A stretch of DNA of 64,000 nt, from contig NC_084899.1 of assembly GCF_958979055.1 (NCBI RefSeq), positions 818,501 to 882,500 on the forward strand, written 5' to 3'. The DNA is from Alnus glutinosa. Its lineage: Eukaryota; Streptophyta; Magnoliopsida; Fagales; Betulaceae. Numbering within the stretch: the first letter of the stretch is position 1; the number at the start of each line of letters is the position of its first letter. The position numbers and the translations under genes are program-made. Under the pieces are notes generated by a model. It was not told where the DNA came from. It was given only the letters and a program-made list of their open reading frames with translations, and made no database searches. This document shows positions 33,513 through 45,100 of the stretch, in pieces.

Positions 33513-35876
33513 AGCAAGCAAACAAAATGCTCTAGCATAATTATATCACAGAATGAAAACATAAGCAACAAAATGGATCTTAACGCACACCATGCTATGC
33601 AATTATGACCCAGTGCACAGAGCTTTAAAATTTATTATTCTAAACATACTCATATAATGTACCAAATGAGCATCCTAAAGTACGTGTTATAAATCAATGA
33701 CTACGAGTAGGATTATCATAATCACTCAAATGGAATCTAATGTTTAGTTGTTTAAATAAGTTGGTTCCAAGTATCTCAGGAAGTCCTATTCTAAGACATG
33801 CCACAAACATATTATGCAAACATCGAGATGAGCTTTTAATCTGAAACCCCCACAAGACTGAGCAGCATAGAAACATAGCCTTTTGCCACTCCCCAGACCC
33901 TATTCTATTGCAGTGATAAACAAGAGTGCCATTAAACACATATGCGAGGAATTCAAATACATATACAATGAAATTTAAAGCCAATGCCGTTGAAAGACCA
34001 GAAATGTTTTAAAACAAAAAAACAAATATCGATTTGGAAACAAAAGAAAAAAATAAATGTAGCCGGTGATGGCAGCATATTTCAAGCATATCATATGACA
34101 AAATAAACATACCATTAGATTGCTGGTGTCACACTCCTGAAATGATTTTGTAGACTGTTCCTCCGTCAGCCATGAACAATCCCTCAAGCGAACCTCTCTA
34201 GGTGATCCATGAACGAGAAGCTCAAAAGAATGTTTATTCATCCTCCGAGAATCACAAAGCAAATGACTGAGCTTGTGCTTCAAAGCATCCGGAATATTTG
34301 CAAGTGATTTAATTTTGTCAGCATTCTTGGCAAGAATTTTCAAAGACAGTTCTTTCAGCGAGGGAACCGGTCGCTTTGAGCGATTCTGGTTATATCTCGG
34401 AACCCATATAACTGGTGCAGCTTTGCTCTTGTCTAAGTATGAACTCCCCACTCGCTGATTCTTAGTTGCTCGATCTTTAATGATCTTCATAGCAGTGGAG
34501 AAGGGACCCGGCCAATCTTCAAATTCCCGTTCAGCTTCAGCCTCAGAAGACACAAGGTCCTCCCCTTCCTCTATAGGAGTAAAAAGAGCAAATCGAGAAG
34601 CATTTTCCCTCGCTACCTCTCGAAACCGTTCCATGTAATCCCTCCTGGTTGATTCATTCTCTGTAGCATTAGCCTGCCCAACTTCAGTTTCAACCTGAGA
34701 TGCTACATTATCCCCCGAATGGACAGTACCCGAAATCACATCTTCAACTGAATTCTTCACTTTAGAATCCAAAATCAATTCCACTTTCACATCACCATTC
34801 GGTAACAAAGAACCATCAAGCACCATGCCCTTCCCTTTTTCTTCTCTGCTAAATCTCCTTCTGCCCTTAACAACGCCTTTCTCAATGACAACACCCCCAT
34901 CATTAGCACCACCCAACTTTCTCTTCCCCTTTTCATTTCCTCCACTAGCTCGTCCCTCATTAACTGACTTAGAACCTTCATTCTCAACCACATTGCCAAT
35001 CACATTATCCGCTTTGGGGTCCAAACTTAATTCCACTACTTTAAAACCAGTTGACACTAAATCATCATGGACCAACTTCCCCTTCCCCTCTCTCTTGATC
35101 CCGATACCAATTAGTTCTCCCCCAAATTCCCCATTGTGTTCTTCTTCTTCTTGGCCTTCTCTTTCATCAACCAACTTGTCGTCAACGACACTAGTCCCAA
35201 CACCACCGATTCCTCTCTTTGCAAGTCTCTTCCCAGACCGCAAATTCAGATACCCTTTGCCCTCTCCATCCTCCCCTATATATTCCAAATCTAAATTGAC
35301 GTCAATACCCAATTTCCTCTTCTTCCCTTTAGCCGATTTTGAACCTAGCCCAACGTCACCAAAACCCATCGAATCCTTCTCTTCTTCCGAACCCGACCCA
35401 TTTCCACTCAGTCCACAAACCCGGTCCAAAACCCTAACCCTCTTCTCGATCAAATCAGAACCCATTTCTCCATTTCCCACCAAACCCAAAACCCCACCAC
35501 CACTTTCCTCCGCACTCTCTCCTTCCACCCTATTCCCACTCAAGCACGCGCCTTTCTCGCTGGAGACGCTCTTCCTCTTCCATTCGTGGACCGGATTCGA
35601 ACCCGAGCATTCGCCGGAATCCGATTTCGAAGAGAGACGGATACTCCGCCGCCGGATAACACCGGAAACGGAGACCGAATCGGAGCCCAACCCAGAAGAG
35701 ACCGGGGTCGGGGTCAGTTCCGGGTTTGGGCTGGAGGACATGGGTGGAGTGGGAGATTGCAGAATGGAGGGCTTGTCGGTTCGGCTGGGCGTGGAGGGCT
35801 CGATTTTGAGCGTCGCTTTCGGAGCTTTTGGTGTGGGCTTGGTTGGGACTATTTCCCGAGACCTCAAGACCGTCAT
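30858..35876 (-). CDS. Rad7/RHP7-like leucine-rich-repeat protein, copy A (upstream tandem copy)
   Basis: Six exons: 35876-34113, 32800-32367, 32226-32065, 31758-31683, 31341-31186 and 31004-30858. They give 912 residues. The start at 35876 (MTVLRSREIV) is preferred to the upstream in-frame Met at 35897 because the family opens this way. Residues 1-500 are Ser/Glu/Lys/Gly-rich and disordered, with several EKGKGK and EGKGKLV blocks. Residues 505-588 hold the conserved segment with LKELSLKILAKNADKI and RLRDCSWLTEEQ. Residues 589-880 are leucine-rich repeats (RSLNLSQCSLLTSSSIDTLA, LDLSWCRGLSDE, LKLFGCTQ). The likely role is nuclear DNA-damage recognition or ubiquitin-ligase adaptor, by family only. 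Exon 1 is longer than in copy B by 113 codons, and that is the main difference. Introns carry GT and GA microsatellites. Confidence 0.88.
31631..31666. repeat. (GA)n microsatellite in intron 4 of copy A
   Basis: About 17 GA units immediately after exon 4 in gene direction. Confidence 0.92.
33466..33510. repeat. (GT)n microsatellite in intron 1 of copy A
   Basis: About 21 GT units next to a TATACATA stretch. A Thr-His open frame on the other strand is an artefact of this repeat. Confidence 0.95.
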
Positions 35877-36362
35877 TTGACACGATAGTCGATACACACA
35901 CAGTCCCAGAGAGAGATCACACTGGGTTTGGACCGAGGAGGCTGAAGAGATAGAACGAAGAAGGGGAAAGGTTTAGGTTTCGGTTTCGGGGTTTGGGGAG
36001 AGAAACCTCTGGTGGAAGCTGACTGGGATAGTTACGATTTCCCGCCAGAGTCTATAATATTTATAGCTGCTTTCTTTCGGTTTCCATGCCATGAAAGCAC
36101 TAATTACAGTTGCCACTTGTAAGGGCGACTCATATGATTTTATAACGGCGGACTTTCCGTCTTGAAAATGTTTCCCGGCGGAGCCCAACTAATTTGCCCC
36201 ATTTGCCCCTTTACAACCGGGCTAATCCAACTCATTTTGGGCCGATTTAAAAAAACAAACTCACTTTGGGCCTAAAAGGGTTGGCTTACCTCATGGGCCT
36301 TCCATGGTGAAATGGAAGCAAACGAACACCGCCGAAACATCCCGAGTCCCGGGCGAAACTAG

Positions 36363-36367
<5 letters not shown>

Positions 36368-36437
<70 letters not shown>
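36368..36437. repeat. (TA)n microsatellite
   Basis: About 34 uninterrupted TA units. Confidence 0.97.
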
Positions 36438-36444
<7 letters not shown>

Positions 36445-37635
36445 TATTAGAGGAAAAAATAACATAACTAATCAAACTAATGTAAACATAATCAATATAT
36501 AGTCCAGCCTGAAATGCTTAGCCTCATATGTTCGAAAGGAAAACAAACGGACACTATAGGATGGTTGCTGCTTTAATCATGATCGTAAATCTTGTGGTGA
36601 TGTGATTTGTTTAGGCCCCAATGATAATGATATGTATGATCAATTAAGATTCTGATTTGTCCTCCAGCTTCCACTTTCCTGTAATTGAGGACCATTTTCA
36701 CACGTGGTCCATCATTTATCACAATCTAAGCCCCTAGTAGATGTAGTATTTCCATGTACACCATCAATCGTTTTTAATGTAATTTATAATTAGTCCAATG
36801 TGTCTCCTAGTTTTTCTATATAAATAGCTTTTAGTGTAATCGTTCTATTAAATTATATGATTAAATTTATTTTTTTTCTTATTAACTTAAATTTTTAGGA
36901 CAAACAATACAAAAATTCATTCAGAAAAATAAAGTTTTTTTTTTTTTTTTTTTACATTCTTTGTACAATCTCTAAATTTCTTATGTTATCTTACCAAAGG
37001 TATTGAATTTGAACGTTCAGTCCGTAATTCACCTCAATTATAATTAAATGTTCCACATGTTAAACCCCAATTATTAATAGAAAGTTCGAGTCCACACATG
37101 ATAGATAATGTATATATTAATTAAAGAGTAATGCTATTTTTAATATCCATTTTACATTGGCTAACGTAACGTATTTTAAGTAATTTTAATTATTAAATGA
37201 GAGCAAATGATATGTTAATCCCACACTCTCATGTACTAATCTGGCTAATAGTTGCTATTCACACGAAAACTAAAAAACAAATATTGTCAAGATACAAACA
37301 ACTTTGAAGAACTTATACTTTAGTCACCTAAATTTTTTATGGAGTTCAAACCATCAAAAGTTGTTTATAAAACTGTATTTTATTCACTTGTGATTTAATT
37401 ATTTATTTAATTTTCTATAGTAAATTTAAATTATTAATTTTGGAATAAAGTTACAATTTGGTGGAAGAAATGTAATGAACTCAATAAAAGTTTGGTGATA
37501 AAGTTTTCTTTTGGGTTTGTTTATTTGTCCGTAGAGCATAGGACAAATTTTTTTTCCTTCGCACTAAAGTTGAGAATTTTTGTCAAATTTAATATTTTAA
37601 ATTGAAATATGTCATTAAAGTACATAGTTCTCACA

Positions 37636-38658
37636 AGTTCAAACCTCTCTCTCTTTGGTTATCCTTGTCTCCATAACCTTCTCCCTTACAGTGGTGTCCT
37701 TGGCCGGATCCTCCCGGTTTTTTCTTCTTCTCTTAGTCCTAAAAGGGCTAAGAGAGGTTTTGGTTCCTCCCTGGTTGTTTCAGTGGAAGCTAGAGTTTCA
37801 TAGTCACTAGGACTGTGGAGTTTTGAGTCCCCCGAACTTTTTCCGGTGGTGGTTTTAGTCTTCCTAGTCCGGTTGGTCTATGGAAGTTTGTATAGTTTTC
37901 TAGTTCCTTTAGTTATTTGTTCGTGGCAGGAAAACACTCCAAAGGAGTTCCAGCGGAGGAGAGCTCGCTGCTCGTGTCACTGGTGGAGAGATTTGGTCGT
38001 GCCTCAGTTTGTATCATTCTTTGAAACTAGATCTGCGCTGATCCACCCCCTTCTAGTTAACACGCGCCCCCCAGCCATGCTCGTCATCGGCCTCTGGTTC
38101 AGCCGTTGCCCGCTGCGGACGGAAAGCTTGTCGGGAGTCAGCGCGTGGTTATCACGCGCCAGGGGGTTCTACACTTTGGGCCGCGCGTGATGGGCACGTT
38201 CGGCGTCTTTTGCCGTTCCTGGTGGTGCATGGGGGTTCCTGGTGTTAGGCTATTGTAGGGGAAGGGCCGGTGGCGGTACGTGTAGCACACGCGCCGTCGC
38301 CGGTAGTGCTTTATTCTGCCGGCAGCTTCTGTTTTGGGTGTTTTCTTGTATTTGACAGATTGTATTTGACAGTGTGCTTTGGGTTGGATTTAGCCTTGTC
38401 ATTGCTTTTTAGCACAGATTGTTTGTGACTGACTCCATAGTGCAAGTATAAGTTTTTATGTCAACGCAGAGGCACCTTTCTGTTAGCTAGGCATATTTGT
38501 AGCAACTGTTGATATAATCTGTGTTTTAGGGTAATTGTTATGGGGTGTTATTTTCTGAGTCCCTGTAATGATATTGAGTCGAGTTTTGACTCTGTTTGAC
38601 TGTAATGTTGTTACCCTTTGGTGATTTAATGGAATGACTACATGTTCCCTTAAAAAAA
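37636..38658 (+). mobile_element. LINE-derived retroposon, about 1 kb, with target duplication
   Basis: It is flanked by direct repeats of AAAGTACATAGTTCTCACA (37617-37635 and 38659-38677, the first A's ambiguous with the tail). It ends in an A-run at about 38652. The 3' part, TTACCCTTTGGTGATTTAAT then GACTACATGTTCCCTT, is shared with a second tail at 48470-48575. The 5' part is CT-rich (CTCTCTCTTTGG), as in plant L1-type LINE leaders. At about 1 kb, with no reverse transcriptase or endonuclease seen, it is best read as an internally deleted or non-autonomous LINE. Confidence 0.72.
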
Positions 38659-39827
38659 AAAGTACATAGTTCTCACATATCCATTGCCAAATGTCAATAA
38701 GTATACTACGTTGTAGAAAATTTATTCATCTCAATTTAAAATAAATTTTTGTCCAAATTCAAAACCCATTGCGAATCGTTACGTAACCCATGATTAGCGG
38801 TACCCGGTGCTAATCATTGGTTTTTCGATCGAGTAATGCCATAAATCAAGCTTTAATTTTATCACTATTCTATAATGATAACGTGACAATACCAATCAAC
38901 TCTTAATTTTTTTTATTTTTATTTTAATAATAACTGATTAACACTGTTACATCAACAAAATTGAATAATAATATGATAAAAACGTGATCTATAACATAAA
39001 TAATGCCACGTATATAATATATTCTCATTCCATCAACATATAAATATAAAGATGAAACGGAAGTGAATAAACATTACTCTTACAGCATTAATCTTTTGAG
39101 CCTTAAACATCTCTCTTGAATGGGACCCATAAAACCGTGTGATCATTGTGGGATAACATGGCATCATCATGAGATCACACAATGAGCATGACTTTTGTCA
39201 TTATTTTTATTCTGGTTTTAAAAGGTGGTATAAATAATACGAAAAATACATTTTTTTTTTTATAAGTTAAAAAAAAATTAAAAATACATTCTTATTCTTA
39301 TTATTTTATGTAGACTGACTGTAGTTTGAAGACTAAAAAATGATTAAAAAAATAAAAAATTGCAGGGGAGGAATAGTTTTGTCAATCAAGTAGAAAGTCA
39401 ATATTGGTAGGCAGCAAAATACGAACACGACATTTGGACAATCATGCAGCTCTCGTTACAGCTGTGGGTTGTGACCTGTGATCTCGTTACAGCTTCTGGT
39501 TTCAAATATTTTATAATTTTTCGTTTGAATTTTAAAAAATTTAAATAATTAATTATGTGAGACTATTTATGAAATTCATTGATGGAATAAATTGTTAAGT
39601 AGTTCAATTTTTATTTGGTCATATTAATTCTATAAATTGTCTCTTACAATTATCTGTCTCAATTATCTCAAATTCAGATAAATAGTCCTAATTTTTCACT
39701 GTTTTTGGCCCAATTTAAACGCACACGATTATCACAGAAAAATTTATGAGAACCTTTCTTTCCTTGCAAAGTCGATGACGTGAAATTTAATGACCAAGTT
39801 TATGGCGCTAATGAGACAAAAGAATAA

Positions 39828-40510
39828 GAACTCGTTTGGTTTGTGGAATAGACCCCAGGAATGGAATGACTATTCAATAGGAATAGTCATTCTTATGTTT
39901 GGTATGGGTCTATTCCTTGGAATACCTATTCCCATTGGAATACACATTCGCTTAGGAAGAGGAATACTTATTCCTCTAAAAAATGAGAAGAATAGTTATT
40001 CCAATGGGAATAGACTAGATTTTCCAAAAAAACACAATTATTTTTTATTCTCTTTCAGTTTTTTTTTTTTTGAAAAAAAAAAAAAAAAAAAAGGGTAAAA
40101 AATTGAAACCCCACCCCGCCTTAACAGTGTGGGTGGTCGGCCAGCCAAAAATGGCTCCGGGGGTGGTGCGACCACCCCTGGGGCCATTTGGGGGTGGCAC
40201 AGGCCACCCCAGAGTCACACGGGGGTGGCCGACCACCAATTGTGGTGGTCGGCCACCCTATAGTTTTCATTTTTTTTTTTAATTTTTTTTTAAAATTTTA
40301 TAATTTAAGTTTTTATTTTTATAATTTATTATTTTTAAAATTTATATAATCTGGGGATTTTTTAGTAATTTTGATTGTATTCCAATTAATGTATATTAGT
40401 TGTTATCAAATTAAATATTAAGAATAACTATTCCATTCCATCAGCTTCTATTCCTAGGAATAGCTATTCCTTTCTTAATGGAATAGTCATTCCGTAAACC
40501 AAACGAGGCC
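39828..40510. mobile_element. Harbinger/Tourist-type MITE with an internal insert
   Basis: The terminal inverted repeats are GAACTCGTTTGGTTTGTGGA on the left and, reversed, GGCCTCGTTTGGTTTACGGA on the right. Each is flanked by TAA (39825-39827 and 40511-40513), matching the 3-base target of PIF/Harbinger elements. Inner sequence repeats GGAATAG(T/A)(C/T)ATTCC words on both sides. A different, GC-rich block sits at about 40100-40262. Confidence 0.75.
40100..40262. repeat. GC-rich palindromic repeat nested in the MITE
   Basis: A block with repeated GGGGTGG, GGTCGGCCA and CCACCCC words that pair with each other (for instance GGTGGTCGGCCACC). It is bounded by T/A-runs. Its composition is quite unlike the surrounding AT-rich MITE, which suggests a separate nested element. 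Confidence 0.55.
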
Positions 40511-40513
40511 TAA

Positions 40514-40548
40514 ATCTAAGCCCCACTTTTAATGCTTTTTAGAAGCTG

Positions 40549-40584
<36 letters not shown>

Positions 40585-40690
40585 TAACAAATATTTTATA
40601 AATCTAGACCTCACTTTTAATGCTTTTTAGAAGATGTTTTTTATTTATATTATTATTTAAAAAATATTTTAATGTGACAAAAATAAAAAT
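40514..40690. repeat. imperfect tandem duplication (unit about 88 bases) with ATT microsatellite
   Basis: AATCTAAGCCCCACTTTTAA at about 40514 recurs as AATCTAGACCTCACTTTTAA near 40601. Both are followed by TGCTTTTTAGAAG(C/A)TG and an ATT-rich run (pure ATT at 40550-40583). Confidence 0.75.
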
Positions 40691-42177
40691 TACTTTGGTA
40701 AGTATTTTGTATTTTAGATTGATTATTAATATTTTTATTTGAAAAAAGAAAAAAAAAAGTTATAAAACACAGCCTTAATTGATTAATAGCGTGTCAATAT
40801 CTATAAATTTACCAAACCGAATCAATATTTTAGTAAGATTAATATTGAAATACAAAGATAAAAAAACCTAGAATCGAATTAGATATAAGACTCTTTAATC
40901 AAAATTAAGAAAAATATTGTGATACCATAATTTTTACTATAAATCTTTACAAATTTACTCATAATTATTTTTCTTTCAAAAAATATGAAAAGACAAAAAT
41001 GTCTCTACACCTATAACTAACTGGATACTGTCCAGTTTAGTTGAACTATGATCCATTTCAAACAAGTATGAGCTGATTATCATTTTAAAATATTGTGTTT
41101 TGGAGGTCAAGACTTCTTCGAAGCAGCAGCCATTAGAAATTACGGTTCTCTCGAAGTAACTAATTTATTTATTTTTATGTGATTTGTTACTAGTGGGTTG
41201 GCATCAAAATTTGTAATAAAAAATTAAGTACCCCTAAGACCATTTTAAAATTAAATCGATGTAGTTAATATGAAACGAATGTGAACAAAATCTTCAAGTA
41301 AATATCCAATCACAATGTTCTTATCCCATATGGATGTATTGGGTAATTATTATGTAAACATTTTTCAAATATTTGCCCTACTCGGTCCCCTTCGATTGAA
41401 GTTTCTATTGCAGTCGGTGCACAATCTCAAAGTAGCCGACGTGAATAAAGCCCGTACAAGAGAATGCGTGTTGTTCCATTTGGACCATCTTTTTACCAAA
41501 CAATGACAAGACTCAAATTCCAGATGGAGTGAATTATTTTATTTTATATATATATATATATATATAATTTTTCTTCTAACAGTATAATACTTGAAAATTG
41601 TATTATTATTATTCTATCATTGTTTTTTCTCTTTTTCAAAACAAAAATATTAATAGATAACTCAAAATATAAAAATATAAAATTATTTTTTATCTTAATA
41701 TCATATTGAAATATGTTTTCAAACAAAAAATAAAAATCACCATTTAAAAAACATTAACAAATGCCGCTATACTTGTGTTTTTTAATTAATTTGACCCCTC
41801 AACTCTTGTAGATACGAAAATGACGTGTGAAATATGCGTTCTGTAATAGTTAGGAAGAGAGCTCCGCCTTAACAAACTAAAGTCGATTTAACAGTGTTAT
41901 GTCTTAAAACGATTTTATGCTTCGTTATCGAACAAATTTACTAGGGCGAAATATGCGTCCCAAAAATACCAAATGTCGCCTTAACAACAACTTTTGATCC
42001 TTTCAGTTCGTAGCTTCGGAAGCAGTGGCGGCCTATTTCGTTCCAGAGACGGATAAAAACTATCTCTCTCTCTCTCTTTTCTGTGTGTCTGTCTCTGGTG
42101 GTCGTTAATGGCGATCTCATTCCAATCCAACCACTAACAACATCGCTTTCGCAGACACACATGCGCACAGAGAGGAG

Positions 42178-45100
42178 ATGGGTCATCATCACCACCACCA
42201 TAACACCAGCGATGGCATCTCCCAGCGCATTAGCAGCCCTCGCTTCTCAGGTCCAATGACTCGCCGAGCCCACTCATTCAAGCGCAACACCACAACCAAC
42301 AGCACCCACATCAGCAGCAACAACAACAGTGACAGCAACAACAACAACAACAACGACAGCCACAGCAGTCATGGTACCAGTTTCAGCACCCACCATGAAA
42401 TTGACCTCCACCTCAACTCACCCAGATCCGAAATGGGCACCAACTCGGTTTGCCTTGATGGGCTTGAGTCAGTCTTGAAGCAGAGCCACCATGTGAACCA
42501 GAGGGTTCGTGGGGGTGTGGTCAGGGGCTTGCTGAAGAAGCCTATCGGATCTTTGGTGGTGGAGTTTGGGTTGAGGGAGAGGAAGAAGCTGGGGCATTTG
42601 ATGTTCTTGCTGTTCTGTGGATTATGTCTGTTTCTGGGCCTTCTAAAGATATGTGCTACTGGCTGGTTTGGATCTGCCATTGAAAGAGCTGGGTCCAATC
42701 AGGTTGGTTCATGTAGTCCTATTTGTGTTTGTATATATCGATGTTGTTTCTCTTTGCCAATCACGTGGCCGTATATATGCTATGCTTATTTATTTGTTTG
42801 CATATGTTACATTATCTTAGGATTGTTGGATTCTTTCTCATATTTGATACAACTTAACTTCCTTTACTTGATTGCTAGACATTTGATGACATGGTTGAGT
42901 CTTTTGTCTGCGTTTCTGTGTGCTCTTGCAAGTCATTTTTGCTTGCATGCATGCTTAATCTCCCCTAAAATGTTCAATCTTTTTAAATAGGATTCAACTG
43001 ACGCCATCACTGATCTAAAACTAAGGGATCAGAGATCTCGTGGATATGGATATAGGAAGGGAGGAAATGATGTTGAACGGACTTTAAAAATGGTTGCATC
43101 GAGTGTAGTTAGCAGCCAAAACGGCGTGGCTGAAGTAAGTTTCTTGTCTATATTTAAGCGCACTATTTAATCACTCGGCTCTGGTTGTTTCTCACAAAGA
43201 CAAATAATTGGAAAACAATGTTCTAAAAATTGGTTATCTTGAGAACAAAATGGTGGATAATGCCTCTTGAAGAGTATGTTAATTGCTTCTCGTGTCTATA
43301 CTTCTTGTTCAGTACTCAAGTATCTGGTCGACACCCAATAGTGAGCAGTTCACCCAGTGCATCAACCGGCCAAGAAGTCACAAAAGTATGATATGCATCT
43401 TTCTTTCTTTATCTTTCATGTGTTTGTCGTTGTGTTTTTTGTGATTCTATGGTTATTGCTTTCTCTTACTTCCCAGCTGTTGCTTCTTTTAATAGAACCA
43501 GATGCAATGACAAATGGCTACCTTCTTGTAAATGCTAATGGCGGCTTGAATCAGATGAGATTTGGGGTCTGTCTATTGTGTGTTTTTATTGTTTTTCAAG
43601 GACCTGTGAATTTCAACCAGTCTGATGTATCAAAATTTTAGAGTGCAGATTTGTGATATGGTTGCCGTTGCTAAGGTTATGAAGGCAACACTTGTCCTGC
43701 CTTCGCTTGATCACGCCTCCTTCTGGGCTGATGAGAGGTTGGTTTGTTTTTGTACTTTTACTATTGGTATCAGTAATTGGAGTTATATATTGCAAGGACA
43801 GTGGCCTTATTTGTTCACTTAACATGAGAGTCACTCAACTTGGTGAAAGAAATTATGTAGGATTCACAATATAACACTGAAAAGTTTTATTGTTTACTCT
43901 CTTTCCTTTCCTTTCCTTTTCATTTCTTAATAAATAAATAAATAAATGACATCTTTGAGCCTACCTTTTGCGTGGTCCTTGGAAAAGAATTCCTGATGAT
44001 TTAAAAATGTAAGCACTTTATTTTCTGGTAAATTTTAGAATTATGCATCCCCAGAGGAAGCCCTTGATAACACTGCTTTTCACCTCTTGTCCCTTGAAGA
44101 GAAGATGTCTTACCACCACAACTACAAGAAGGGTTATTGTTGTGCTGCTTAAAATTTATATGATATCTTGCCATTTGTACAAGTTTTTCAGCGATCTACT
44201 TTGAGCTAACTGATTTCATATCTGTATATTTGCAGTGGCTTTAAAGATCTGTTTGATTGGCAACACTTCATTGAAACCTTGAAGGACGATATCCGCATAG
44301 TAGAGACATTGCCACCTGCATATGCTGGACTTGAGCCTTTCAACAAAACACCAATATCTTGGTCCAAGGTCAAACAAACTTGTCTATCTTGAATCTCTCA
44401 GTTCTTTAATGTGTGATGGAATATTATATGAGGCTGTCCCCCAAGGGCAGGACAGTATTTTCACCACAAATAAGTGATATGGCTATAAGCGATGTGTCAG
44501 GTCTTTTTGGCATTCAGTATAAGTATCATGAAAAAGATTCATTTGTCAGATATTAGGATACTCGGTTATGTTCCACCATATGCATGAATGAGCCATATGC
44601 TTCAACACAATTCGAACATCCCATGCTTTGCATCTCATTTTATTATTACCAGTTCTAGATTGATAACAGTCAGTTATTTATCAATTTTTTCTTTTTCAGG
44701 TCAGCTATTATAAGACTGAGGTTCTCCCTCTTTTGAAGCAACACAAAGTGATCTATTTCACTCATACTGATTCTCGGCTTGCCAACAACGATGTCCCAAG
44801 TTCCATACAAAAACTGAGGTGCCGTGCCAATTATAAGGCATTGAAATATTCAGCTCCAATAGAAGCGCATGGGAACACATTGGTTTCTAGAATGCGACAG
44901 AATGGAAGTCCTTACCTTGCTCTCCATTTGAGGCAAGTTTTGATAGTTATATATCTTACAAATATTGAGACTAGTGTTTTTTTTTTTCCCCTGTTTCTTC
45001 TGGGTGTGTTTTGCATAATTCATCTTCTGCTGATAAAACATGCGCTGATTTAATCATTTGGCTCTGCTTTCTCCGGTTTGTTTGTTTGTTTATTGTTTCT

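Larger units (their letters stand above)
35877..42177. other. 6.3 kb gene-poor spacer
   Basis: It starts with the leader and promoter of Rad7-like copy A. It then holds a TA microsatellite, a LINE derivative at 37636-38658, a Harbinger-type MITE at 39828-40510, and a duplicated 88-base segment at about 40514-40690. It ends in a CT-rich leader for the fucosyltransferase gene (42060-42177). The rest is AT-rich with no gene. Confidence 0.55.

Noticed and set aside
33291-33521. Thr-His repeat frame
   Set aside because: Produced by the GT microsatellite in an intron.
34825-35880. 351-residue open frame on the plus strand opposite Rad7-like copy A exon 1
   Set aside because: It is a mirror of the Ser/Glu/Lys-rich exon on the other strand. 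Its Pro/Ser/Leu composition is what that exon gives when read backwards, and no family is recognisable.
37846-38190. 114-residue frame inside the LINE derivative
   Set aside because: It does not resemble LINE ORF1, endonuclease or reverse transcriptase; it is probably chance in GC-richer DNA.
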